Positions 1 through 10,981 of a stretch of 64,000 bases of DNA are shown in pieces. A model generated the notes under the pieces. That model made no database searches. It worked only from the letters and a program-made list of their open reading frames with translations, and was not told where the DNA came from. Origin of the DNA: Knufia peltigerae. Lineage: Eukaryota > Ascomycota > Eurotiomycetes > Chaetothyriales > Trichomeriaceae. The stretch spans positions 1 to 64,000 of the forward strand of contig JAPDRN010000074.1 in the NCBI GenBank assembly GCA_030247855.1, written 5' to 3'. A program made the position numbers and the translations under genes. Numbering within the stretch: the first letter of the stretch is position 1; every line of letters begins with the position of its first letter.

Positions 1-154
1 TCTGCTTATGGAGTGGTGGAGTATAAATAGATATTCAGGTGGAGAGTTCCAGACCGCCTTGGGTTGAGCATGGTGTTGTTGTTATTGCTGTAGGGTTACA
101 CAAAAAACATTGATTTGGAGAGGACTTGTTATATCTGTGAGACTGTGATGTTGT

Positions 155-665
155 CTAGTTTGTGACGAGGTACATGCCATAGATGTGGAGAATGTGATGT
201 TCTCTGATCTTGCCGGCGAGAAAGACTGGACGGTCGTTGAGTTCGAACACGCCCCGTTTCACCATGTCCGTCTTGTCCATGACCCTCAAGCTGGGAGGGT
301 TCTCCGCATTGACTATGGCCCGGACGTAGACTTTTGTGAATGGGGGATTCCACAGAGACGTGGACTTCCTGCACGACGCGAACACGGCGTTGACGGATTC
401 GGTCGCGTAACCTTTGCCCCAAGCACCCGGAAGAAAAGAGTAAGCCAGTTCGACGACCAATGCGGTTTCGGAAGCGACGGGGCTGAGGTGTTCCGGTAGG
501 ACGAGGTTGCGGGAGTCGACGTGGACCAAGGTGACGAGACCGATGAAGGAGGAGGAAGAAGAGGAGGACGACGACGTTTTTGTCGGTTCAGGGGTCGCTG
601 TTTTCTGCCGGTCGTCAGTGATTTCGTGGACGGCGTAGGCGATTCGGTATGCCTTTCTTTTCTCA

Positions 666-697
<32 letters not shown>

Positions 698-1019
698 CGT
701 GTCTGTGTGGTCGTCGACCGTAGTAGTAGATTTGACAGGTAAAAATCCTTGTATGAACTTTTCGGTATCTCCTGAAGTCTTGGATCGAGGTAGAATACTT
801 CCGGAAAATTAGTATACTCGGCCGTGGGGAAAAAGCATTCATGGTTTGTGTCGTAAAACACAAGGCATTGTGAGGTTGTGAATTTCGATGCTCTTACCTC
901 CACCATGTTGATTTCTCGTCACTCCTCAATTGATGTATCCATTCGAATTCCGGACCACCTTTTTCCGCAGATGTGACCAAGGTCAATTTGAGCCTTGGAG
1001 TTGTGATGGTAGTTTCCAT
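155..1019 (-). CDS. GNAT-family N-acetyltransferase with acidic/Ser insertion
   Basis: Transfers an acetyl group from acetyl-CoA to an amine; substrate unknown, RimJ/RimL-like subgroup. Model of 254 aa in two exons (1019-898, 797-155). The 100-nt intron has donor GTAAGA, branch TACTAAT and acceptor AAG, and joining the exons restores a typical fungal GNAT opening (METTITTPRLKLTLVT, then a WIHQLRSDEKSTWW block). The acetyl-CoA loop GAWGKGYATES lies near residues 165-175. Oddity: around residues 65-85 there is a run of Asp codons (GTC repeat on the plus strand), followed after one beta-strand (KAYRIAYAVH) by a tract of eight Ser; both sit inside the fold before FIGLVTLVHVD. They look like lineage-specific surface-loop insertions. 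The ATG at 1019 was chosen because it is the only start in frame with the conserved N-terminus. Family assignment is firm, the substrate is not. Confidence 0.85.
664..697. repeat. (GTC)n trinucleotide tract, coding for poly-Asp
   Basis: About ten GTC units on the plus strand, read as GAC (Asp) codons of the acetyltransferase on the minus strand. The repeat keeps frame by whole codons, so length polymorphism between strains would change only the loop length. Confidence 0.9.
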
Positions 1020-1868
1020 TTGTGTGGTTTTCCTCCAGAAGTATGGAGGGAGGTGAGTGTCTGAAGTCGACCTAGCTACGAGTATCCCTTGTGATTCTCA
1101 AAATGAGGTGCGGAACCATATAAAACGCAATACTCCGTGATGAAAAATATATAGACATCATCGTGCCATCTTATTGTGTGGTATGTACGGATACTCGTAG
1201 ACATAAGAATTGACACGCCCTGTAGTGACTTACGGTGGTGGTAGTATCGGAGTAACAATGGACGCCTTATGGCATTGACGTACCGTAGTAAATAGCAACT
1301 TGTTGTGTCTGTGTCGGTTACATTGTTGTGTTTTAATACGATACAAAGGGTCGGTATGGAGTGTATGAGGTATCATCGCATGTCTTGGCATATTAGTCAT
1401 CATCGACTTCACACAGGAACAGGGGCAGGCATCGTGTACGGAGTACAAGTCCAAAGACAACGACCAGTCGATACAGAGATGATGATTGATGGCCGACGGG
1501 ATATTGTTCCTTGTACCACTGAGTTGATTCCAAGTACTCCACATACACAACCACTCTACTCGTACATCAAATACTTCGTACCTCTTGTACTGTACATAGA
1601 CTCGGGTCATACTTCAATCCCCGAATATTGGGACCCAGTTCGTAACTCTGCAACACGGAGAATAGCCGATGAACCCCACCAACAACCCTCCTCTGGCCCC
1701 CCCCCGTGTCCGAGGTATAAGTGACATACTCCATGGGATGGTTTGTGGGCAACTACATACATACTACTTGTATATCTGTTAAGACCTTGTTCCTGATCTA
1801 TCTTTGTGGCTGCAACAACAACAACATCGACAACCCCCGGCAGACTCTTGCTCCGTCGTATATCGACA
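1020..1868. other. Intergenic, divergent promoter region GNAT/CoA-transferase
   Basis: Two genes start outward from here. Open frames of up to 139 codons occur on both strands, but they overlap each other, begin at non-ATG codons and have no recognisable protein character. I see no gene. Confidence 0.6.
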
Positions 1869-3692
1869 ATGTCTGTCGTACCGGAGTTCTACGCTCCTAG
1901 GACATTTGCGAGATTAGCCAAATCAACAAACACTCTCAAAGTTACTACTACTACGCCATGGAATATACAGATATACCCAAAAAACACGTCAAGTCGTCAC
2001 CGTCGGTCATTCAATACCAGACAATATCTCGGACGGCAACAGCAGCAGCCGTCTCAAACTAATGACACACGACAACCGAGTCCGAAACATACATCCAAAG
2101 TATTCAAAAGTGCCGACGACGCTGTGGCCGATATCAAAGATGGTACAACCATTCTAAGTGCAGGGTTTGGATTGAGTGGTGTCGCAGGTGAGTTTTGAGA
2201 AATAACTGTACTTGGAAGATTTGCAGTCACTTAAGCCCCCCTCCCCCTTTGATCATTCTTTTTGTTTTGTTTTGCTGACGTCTTATTCCGTCTCTCTCTT
2301 TTCCGCCTTCAGAAACCTTGATCGACGCCATCCGCAAAAAGGGTATACGCGACTTGACCGTGGTTTCCAACAACGCCGGGGCGGGAGAGTACGGTCTGGC
2401 CAAACTCACGTCCACCGGGCAAATCTCCCGGATGATCGTGTCGTTCATCGGCAACAACAGATCCCTGGGTCAACAGTACCACGACGGCCGGGTGGCCATC
2501 GAACTCTGCCCGCAGGGGACCATCGCCGAACGCCTCCGGGCCGCGGGGGCCGGCATCCCCGCCTTCTTCACCGGCACGGGGACCAGCACCCTCATCGAGA
2601 CCGGGGAGATCCCCATCCGGGTCGGACCCAGGGACCCCGCCACCGGCAAGCACGCCGTCCTGGAGCCCGGCCGACCCCGCGAGACTCGAATCTTCGGCGG
2701 CCGGAGGTACCTCATGGAGACGGCCCTCGGGGGGGACGTGGCCATCGTCCGGGCCTGGAAGGTCGACGAGGCCGGGAACTGCGTCTTCCCGGAGCACCAC
2801 AAAGACCTACGGGGTGCTCATGCCCAAGGCCGCCCGCCTGGCCATCGTGGAGGCCGAAAACATCGTCCCCGTCGGGTCCCTGGACCCCGACGAGGTCGAC
2901 CTGCCGAGCATCTACATCGACCGTATATGCCCCGCCACGAGCGACAAACACATCGAGAAGCTCGTGCTCGCCCCGTCGTCCGAATCAGACCCGGCCGGGG
3001 TCAATGAGCCCGACGGCGGCGAGGCCGCCGCGCGTAACCGCATCGCCCGCCGAGCCGCCCTCGAGTTCAAGGACGGCATGTACGTCAACCTGGGGGTCGG
3101 GATCCCCACGCTCGCCCCCAGTTTCTTGCCGGCCTCCACGAAGGTCTGGCTGCAGTCGGAGAACGGCGTGATCGGGATGGGCCCCTACCCGCGCACCCGG
3201 GGCGAGGCCGACCCCGACACGATCAACGCCGGCAAGGAGTCCATCACCCTCGTCCCGGGGGCGAGCACCTTTGACAGCGCCGAGAGCTTCGGCATGATCC
3301 GCGGCGGCCACATCGACGTCTCCCTGCTGGGGGCCCTCCAGGTCGGCGCCGGCGGCGACCTGGCCAACTACATCATCCCCGGGAAGGCCTTCAACGGCAT
3401 GGGCGGCGCCATGGACCTCGTGAGCGACCCGGACCGCACCAAGGTCGTCGTCTGCACCTACCACTCCGACAAGGACGGCCGGAGCAAGATCGTGGACCGC
3501 TGCGACCTGCCGCTCACCGGCAAGAACGTCGTGTCCACCATCATCACCGAACTGGGGGTCTTCCAGGTCGACCGGAAAGGCGGTCGGGGCCTGACCCTCA
3601 CCGAGACGGCCAGAGGCGTCAGCGTCGAAGAGATCAGGAAGAGGACCGCGGCCACTTTCACCGTCGCCCAAGACCTCGGCACGATGGAGTAG
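1869..3692 (+). CDS. Succinyl-CoA:3-ketoacid CoA-transferase, mitochondrial; 1-nt frameshift
   Basis: Moves CoA from succinyl-CoA to acetoacetate (ketone-body use) in the mitochondrial matrix. Exons 1869-2187 and 2313-3692; intron 2188-2312 (GTGAGT...CAG) joins GVA to ETLIDAIRKKG. The Arg-rich N-terminus (about 55 aa) looks like a mitochondrial presequence. Both halves of the family are present: the alpha-type half (VVSNNAGAGEYGL, IPAFFTGTGT) and the beta-type half with the catalytic-Glu motif SENGVIGMGPYP, then GGHIDVSLLGALQVG. At 2788-2790 one extra C in a CCC run breaks the frame: upstream reads KVDEAGNCVF, downstream resumes one base later as RSTTKTYGVLMPKAARL. With one C fewer the protein would be 565 aa, a normal length. 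Everything else is intact, so an assembly error or a very recent lesion is likely. Exon 2 is strikingly GC-rich compared with exon 1. Confidence 0.85.
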
Positions 3693-4242
3693 ATCATGAA
3701 GCCTCTCCGAGACACAAAACAACTTGGCCTTGAAACCATGAGCGCCGCATTGCACCGCATTGCACCCCTCGTGTCCCCAACGAAAGCGAAACTGAGGTCC
3801 ACGTGTGCGGAGAGTGTATATTGACAATCGCCGACTTATGGCCAACATGAACCAGAGACAGCCGACATACAGCACGAATCGGTGACAAGTCAACAGTCAC
3901 AAGATATATGAATCTACCATCTTATTGGATTCAGAGAGGAGATGATTCCCGTAGATATGGACTCAGGCCTGCTTTTGTTTCTTTCATAACATAGCATAAG
4001 GGTGCGGGGATTACTTGTCACGTAACATAGATGCTAGTACATACAAGGATACTTTACTTTGGACAGGTCGTATGTATTTCCCTGCGTAGACGCTCTTTAA
4101 ATACGCCTATGTAGACGTCTCGTAAGGACACTATGCTCTGCATAGGTAGTATATGTATACCCCTTGTAGGGTATCATGACGTTGCTCGATAATTCTCACA
4201 AAGACGTGATATCCGCTACTTGGGGTAGAATGGCCTTCCTCC
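3693..4242. other. Convergent intergenic region
   Basis: Lies between the 3' ends of the CoA-transferase and the S10 carboxypeptidase. AT-richer than its neighbours. No coding signal was seen. Confidence 0.6.
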
Positions 4243-6299
4243 TCATAGCGCATCAATCCTTCCCAACAACCACTGTAAATGACGATATGAACTCCGTGGT
4301 TGGAACTGAGGTTGCATGTGCCCACTGAGATAGGTCTGTGCCCACATGAGTCCTCGTTCAAAGTGTTGAATACCCATGATCCCTTGAGAAGGTCCATCTA
4401 GACCCTCGAATCCACTAGACACAAAGACCTCTTGGTACTGGATATCCGGAATGTTGATCGTGATGGTCTTGGAAGGTTCGGTCTGAAACCCGAGTTTGCC
4501 GTTCCACGTCATGTTCTGGATCGCCAGGAGTGTGCCATTGGTTAAGACTTCGAGGTCGAGATCACCGTTTGACCTGATAGTGTGAAACCGGTACGCGTCA
4601 GTCATCTCAAATATTAGATTTTGGAACGATCAAGGTAAAACATTGGACGTGGGAACGGGATGAGAAACAGAAAAAAAAGAAGAGGAAATGGGGGAAAAGG
4701 GGCCAAAAAGGGGGAAACCAAAACTTACACCAGCACACGATTTGTCGCCTCAATAACTCGAGGAAGGACCTTTTGAATCGGATCTGCACTCAGATCGTTC
4801 TCGTCTTCAGGACCACTATCTTCGGCAACAAATACGGGTCCCGTGCAGAGTTCCCAATCGGCGTTGGCGGGCGCGTGCATTGCCTTCTTGACGTCGGTGC
4901 GGTTGAAATAAGGCGGCAATCCCGGATATGAATAGATCAAGTCAGAAGGAAAACCAAGTGGGTCACTAAGGATCGGACAGGCAAGGTTTGGTGAGTACAC
5001 GTTAAAGCACGGGTTGACAGAGTATGCCGTGTCGTAGACATTATCCCACAGGTCGCAGTCCGGATCGGCGGTGGTGTTGAGATACGTCACCGGTTGTGTG
5101 CCGTTGGGCGGGAAATGCATATAATCTTCGCGATATTGTGCATAACCACATTTCTTGTCCATGTCGGCGAGCATCGAAACGTACGAATCGTTGAAACCCA
5201 TCATGTTGTTGTTCTTTTTGATCCATGGGTATACGGACAAAGCATTTGCCGTTGGCCAAGAGCCGATGCAAGGATCATAAACAAGTGCACCTAGCAGGAG
5301 TGAATATCGTGTCAGGACCACCTCGAACAGCTCGCTAGGGGTGTTGTTAACTTACCCGAGACATTGAAATGGGTCGTGTCGTTCTGGTCAAGCATTGCAT
5401 TTGCGACATACGGTACATATCTTCCAGCATATGATTCTCCAGTGACATAGATCGAGTAGTTGCTGATGTTAAAGATCGTCTGGTGTAGTTGTAAGTTTGC
5501 CAGGCCCCAGTTTCGAATCTTACCACCATGACAAGTACAAGTCTTACCTGGAAGTTCTTGAAGAACTTGACGAACTCTTCCGCCGGCTCTTCTTCATTTG
5601 TGGCGGTAGCTTTTCCCGGAGAGAAACCAACTCCGATAGGGTACTCGACCCAAAGCATATTGGTCAGATTCACCCTGTTCTTGTATCAGCACTGTGCAGT
5701 TGTGTCCACGAGGTCAAAGTCTCGCCTATTTCAGAGGAGATCTAAAATCAGAAGAAAGAAACTTACCAGGAATAGGGATTGATAGTTGGAGAGTATTGAC
5801 CCCAGCTCCACTGGATCCGGCCATTCTCTTGCAAGAAGGCTTCTAATGAGCTGCATCCGGGTCCTCCATTGAACCAGATGGTGATTTCCTTGACTGGTGG
5901 TCCCACCCGAGGCTGGAAAACAAAGAACATACCTCGACTATCATCAGACATGTTCAGAGGAATGATACCGCTGTAAAGCTCCGTCATGAAGCTTTGTGGG
6001 ACATCAGGGAGTGATTCCACAAAGTATTCTGGTTTGTCCCAAGGTCAGCGTCTTTGAAAGCACTAACCAGCCTGTACTTGAAAAGGGTAGCTCATTTGAA
6101 TCTCACTTTTGGTCTTGTTAGTATAGTATAATGGATCATTGGTCGCGGTAGTGTCCCGTCCGAGTAAAGCACGAGCCCTCATCTCTGCCATTCCCTGAGG
6201 CGTAAAGCCTCTTCGATGTGCAACATCACGACGTGCTGAACCTAGGACGAGAAGGCAGCCGCAGAGCAGTAGGAGATGATTCAAATATTGAGGCTTCAT
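4243..6299 (-). CDS. Secreted serine carboxypeptidase (S10)
   Basis: Removes C-terminal residues from peptides, probably outside the cell or in the vacuole. 545 aa in six exons: 6299-6068, 6028-5767, 5674-5548, 5479-5356, 5290-4729, 4573-4243. All joins keep frame; the introns are 39, 92, 68, 65 and 155 nt. A signal peptide is visible (MKPQYLNHLLLLCGCLLVLG, then SARRD). Family marks in order: oxyanion motif WFNGGPGCSS, then WVEYPIGVGFS, the nucleophile in TGESYAGRYVP (Ser223), the acid in GDLDLEVLTNGTLLAIQ (Asp442 region), and His521 in SGHMQP near the C-terminus, followed by LQWLLGR. Many N-x-S/T sites fit a glycoprotein. The first intron is only 39 nt but has GTTAGT, GCTGAC and CAG. The paralog at 14449-16403 is of another S10 subgroup. 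Confidence 0.93.
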
Positions 6300-7266
6300 G
6301 GCTCCTCGAGAGTGGATGACTAGCTTCGAGAAGAAGAGCTGGCGTTGGAGTAAGATGCAGACCTCAAGCTACTTATGTGATCTAGCGAACACCCGTGTAA
6401 TGCCTTCCGATGGGGACGCGACCCAATGCCATGATGTAGCGTCGGACAGGTATGCTGATTCATGCGATAGCTGTAGCCTGAACCGAACCACATCCAACCG
6501 GATGAGCGCGATAGAAGCGAGTTCTGGAGAGTCTAAATAGTGTAACCCACAAAAGCTCTTCTTGCCGAGGAAAGTATGGGTGCTGTAGATGCCCATGGGC
6601 TTATCTGGTCGCTGCACCGCGATACTGAACTAGACAACCACTATACGTCACCAGAAATGCGGAAAAGAAGAGATGTCGCAACATAGCACGCCTGAGTGCC
6701 AGGCAGCCAGACCCCCGCATCAGGAAGATTGTGGAAGCTGTCAGGTACAGCAGCGTCGACTGATAGCAAGAACTTATCCTCGAAAACTTGCCATTGGTCC
6801 CTTGGAGGAGAAGGATATGTGACCAAGCTAAGGTATGTAGCCATGTGCCAAATGATGCTAAGCCTCGTGGCGTCAACGCTCGAATGCTGGTAGCGGCTTG
6901 TTATAAGCAAGCTTGGCCGGGAATCCTCGACCTGGAGCTTCATCGTCCGCGGCCAGAAGGTTGAACGATGAACTGATAAGAAAGTTGTATCTTTACAAGA
7001 CCATGACAGGAAGCCCGATTAGGTGACATCGCGCTGATAACTAGTGTCGATCTGGTAAAGCGCATATCATCTTGGCTGCAGTTCAACGTCATGCGGAGAG
7101 AGCCAGGACGGACCGGCAGCCCCGGATACGGATATATCGAGATTATTGGCGACGACGATATGGATATGAACGAACTTCTAGAGATGTGTTTAGATGTCAA
7201 TTTTGTGTTAGAAGCAAGGGAAGTACATGATCCACTCGCAGCCATGCAAAGGGACTTTTCCGCAGG
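6300..7266. other. Intergenic region between carboxypeptidase and CAX genes
   Basis: Holds the promoter of the S10 gene and the 3' flank of the CAX gene. Frames of 60-100 codons occur on both strands and overlap one another. None has a convincing ATG, intron or motif. Confidence 0.5.
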
Positions 7267-9352
7267 TCAGGATGCATCAGCAGACGTGGGAAATAGAAAT
7301 GCTCCGACTGCCATGATAAAATAGCAGGTGCATAATATGCTTCCCTCCAGGGCATTCGTCCTTGAACTGAGTATTAAACAATTCACCAGAAACGTTGTGG
7401 CGAACAATGCCACAATTTCGAATAGGCCAAAATACATGGTCATTTGCTTCTGCATGATCCAGCCGGAGAGGACAACAAGTGGTGTCACAAATAATGAAAT
7501 CTGAACCGACGAGCCAACAGAAACACCGATTGCCAAATCGAAGTTGCCTCTTGCAGCAACAATAGTAGCAGTGAGCAACTCAGCGCAATTGCCAGCCACA
7601 GGAAGGATGATCAGGCCGATGAACGCTTGAGAGAAGGGTCCAGAAGACACCATATCATCGAGGGTCTTGACAAGAAACTCTGCACATACGGCAACAAGGG
7701 CTGATGATATGATGAGTATCAATATCGAGATCTTTCGTCCAACGACATTCGTCGGCTCCGATATGGTATCCAAGTCGCTCGACGTGTCAATACTCGTTGT
7801 TGGGTTGTTGCGTAGGAGAAATCGAGGTAGGTTTGAGGTGGAGCTGGCAAAAGAAAGTCGCCTCGCATCTGCCCCTTGACTACGGCTGCGTCGTCGAGGC
7901 TCTCGCGAGTGTGACCGATGCTGGGTGTGATGTTGGTAGATTGATTGTGTGGGTACTGTCTTCTTGTCCTCCGCGTTCGTTCGCTGCATGAGACCTTGAG
8001 ACTCTTCATCTTCATCGCTCTGGTATTGTGGGCGGTCATCGTCTTCGACCATTTCGAGCCTGCCCTCTTCCACCAGAGAGCCTAGCTCGAGCACATCTCT
8101 CCGTGGATTGTCACCAAGCTGGAAGCTGTCCACTGATTCCTCATCTTGAAAACGAATAGATCGCGGCGCCCGAAACGAGGCACGGAGGCTGTCACTATGG
8201 CTACCGCTTGTTCTTCTGCTCGAGTTGAAATCAGGTGGGTCGTATGAGACTGTCGAGACGGATCTTCTAATTTGAAAGAAGATGTAAAGGATATAGATAG
8301 CCAGTAGCATCAGTGAGGAGACACGGCTCAAGATCAGGGTGGCAGCTTCAGCTCTCTCATCGTCGTCAAAAGAGTGATAGAATGCATTCTGAAGAGATTA
8401 GTATCTGAAAATCCACAAGGAAGAAGAATACCTACTGGTACGAGGAGACTGAACACAGACACACTGAGTAGACACGCAAGACCTTGTGCTTCATCCTGAT
8501 CATGCCTTTGCTCATGGTTGTAGAAGCTTCCAGCAAGAATTGAAATACCCAGGATGAGCAACAAATTCACGAGAATTGAGCCCAGAATCGACGCCTGGAC
8601 GACCTCGAACTTGTCATGGTAGAGTGCCGCTCTGCTTTTGTTAGCTCGACCGCAGTCGATATGTTGATTGTTAAGGCTTACATGCTGTTGTTCATCATTA
8701 GCCGAAGTATGCTTGACAGGACAGAACCGCTTACAAGAGGACAATCTCAACCAGATTACCAAAAGTAACATTCAGTAGAGCCCCGATGGCGTCACCCGAC
8801 TCCCGTGAAATATTCTCGGTGGCATATGTCAGGAGAGATGATAGGGGTACAACAGCGATGACATTTGCAACGAAGACGATGACCGGATGTGCTCGGACAA
8901 GATAACTGGTGATGGCTATTGGAACAATCACAAGTAGGACATTCAACCACGAGGAAGTGGCTATGGCATGAATACAAGCAACGAGCGCTGTCCATGATCG
9001 AGAGGAGAAATGCTCAAGTGTCGTGGTATTGGTAGAGACTGAAGGGTTTGCGGAGATGTCAGAACGACCTGATAATAGAAGCATGGTCAGTCACTCTAAA
9101 CCAATCCTATCTCGGATTGGATGTCTGTACATACCCAGAAACCTAAAGATACAGGCCGAGAATGAGCTGGCATCGATGTCTGGTTAGCATGAACCAGGAC
9201 AGAGAGAAGAGCGAGGAGAATCCTACGTGAACACGTTGCTGCGATGCGACTGCGGCGGGTGAGGGGGCACGTGCTCTTGCAGATTGTCAGTACCGAGACC
9301 TCAATAAAACATCGACAGGAGAAACGGAAATGCATAACTCACCAGGACTCAT
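7267..9352 (-). CDS. CAX-type Ca2+/H+ antiporter
   Basis: Exchanges Ca2+ for protons across an internal (usually vacuolar) membrane. The core is firm: exons 9068-8735, 8634-8436 and 8388-7267. They encode cation-exchanger repeat 1 (DAIGALLNVTFGNLVEIVL, then VVQASILGSILVNLLLILG) and repeat 2 (LPVAGNCAELLTATIVAARG, then AIGVSVGSSVQISLFVTPLV), with about 11 hydrophobic segments in all. The two halves are joined by a roughly 150-residue Ser/Arg/acidic cytosolic loop, longer than in yeast Vcx1 and a plausible regulatory site. The N-terminus is less certain. A 10-nt first exon (9352-9343, ATGAGTCCTG) and a 45-nt second exon (9179-9135), with GTGAGT and GTATGT donors, keep frame and give 569 aa. Starting at the ATG at 9084 would give 556 aa. 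The intron 8734-8635 is unusual (see findings). Confidence 0.85.
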
Positions 9353-10450
9353 TGCAGGGACACGTCAACACCCTCGTGGAAATAAGAATAAGAAAGAAAA
9401 TCAAAACAAATCCATAGCTGTGATAGAGATGTTCGACTAAGCCGACAATGATCCTTGCCGGGGCAGGAAGAGGGGAGGGGGAAGAGTCTTCGGCTGATGC
9501 TGCGCCGCCAAGTGGCTTACGAGTGCAAATACTCGCAGATACGGGAGACTTGTGCAGTATCTCTCTGTACACACCGAGTACTCTCTATACTGTATCTTGG
9601 TATGGATGGGAAAAGAGGACGTCCAAGGTCTTGGAGTCTTGGTGTCATCCTTGTCGTCTTGTGGTCAGATCTTCCGGCTAATTGGACATACTGTAACTTA
9701 CACCTGCGAAAGAGCCCCATCTCACCGTTCCGTCTTGCCGCACGGTCATCTTAGATCCAGGTCCTTTAACCAGTCAAGGAATAGTGAACGAGGATTTATA
9801 TGAGCCATTTTCCCTTCGCTACTCCGTAAAAAGACCCCTCAACTTCCACAATATCTACTACGACTAGGCCTCGGGAATGCAGATGGACATGGACATGGAA
9901 ATTAGTGCATCCCCACGAGGTACGACAGTCGTTGGGCAATTGAGGCTATGCTGCAGTAGTCATGACATATGTGGAGTTTCATGACTACAGCTGTCAATCG
10001 ATGGACTGTGCTAAGATGAAAGGTCACCACCAGAGCTAAAACTTGATCACTTCCCAGATATATCCCTCAAACGACAGTGCTAACGTTTCGACTGCTGGTA
10101 GAAGGACTCCAACCAGGAATCCAAAAATCCCTCATGCATGTCGGCGAACGGCGACTATCTCCTCGTGCTAACTCTCCTCTTCACGCAGCGGAAATGCCTC
10201 TCTAGGTACAACGCCAGCCATGCTAAAATCACCCTAGACAAGTCTGCAGGTCTAGCTTCTATACACCTCCGACTCTGAAGTCTCAGAAGCCCGACGAGGC
10301 TGTAGCTGATAAGACGCCTCGCCCTTGGCCGCATCCAAGCTGATATGGAATGTGGACGCAAGGTAAGATGCGTATCGAAAGCGATATGCATCTGTGATGT
10401 GGTCCATCGTCGGGCTCCGACCGGCAATAGTAGGGCTGGCTATTCTGGCA
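9353..10450. other. Intergenic region, no gene recognised
   Basis: Contains one TACTCCGTA motif (about 9820) and short overlapping open frames. No family, splice pattern or repeat unit could be recognised. Confidence 0.5.
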
Positions 10451-10981
10451 TCAGCTTACTTCTTCATCATGATAAAACAGGTGGAAATGACCTGTGGCCG
10501 TGGTGATTTTAGTCAAGGCTTTGGCCCCGGAAGGCTTCCAGACGATGATAGCTTCAGGAGCCGTCGTAGAAGGGACTGGTGCCATATCGTTGATGTATAG
10601 AAGGTGGAAGTTTTGAAAGTAGCAACTGTAGGGAGCAATCGACGCACCAGAAACCTCCGGGCTTCTGTGGTCCTGTTGAAAACTTGGATGCAGGCTGCGT
10701 CTCTCAAACACTGTGACTCCTGCCAGAGTAACCCTGGTGTCCTTGGACTGAGGTCTTATATACAGCTGCTTCTAGGCCTCGGCTTGGAAAAACATCTCCC
10801 CCGACTGTTTTGCATCTATATGCAGCGCCGGACACCAGATCGGACCCCCTGAAATCCTCCCAGACCATATGCGGATGCTTTCTTGTGCGTCATTGCTAAT
10901 GCCAAAATATACTCTTGCAGACCTGAAGTTTGTATGAGCCATTAATGTCCGCACTAGAGAAGGAATCACAGCTGTCGTCGG
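10451..10981 (-). pseudogene. Possible decayed reading frame with internal TAG
   Basis: On the minus strand one frame runs from about 10981 to 10451 with a single interruption, a TAG at about 10771. The upstream part includes SARVYFGISNDAQESIRIW; the downstream part resumes in the same frame with LYIRPQSKDTRVTLAGVTVF and ends at DEEVS. Composition is protein-like, and the RVYF/IRIW spacing is faintly reminiscent of fungal lectin blades, but I do not recognise a family with confidence. It could be a pseudogene, two exons with an intron I cannot place, or chance. There is no ATG with good context. The surroundings (9.4-12.3 kb) are otherwise gene-poor. Confidence 0.25.

Noticed and set aside
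2985..3893. 302-codon minus-strand frame opposite the CoA-transferase
   Set aside because: It follows from the high third-position GC of the sense gene; it has no motif, no intron logic and no ATG support.
7091..7324. 77-codon plus-strand ATG frame
   Set aside because: Overlaps the 3' end of the CAX gene in antisense and has no recognisable feature.
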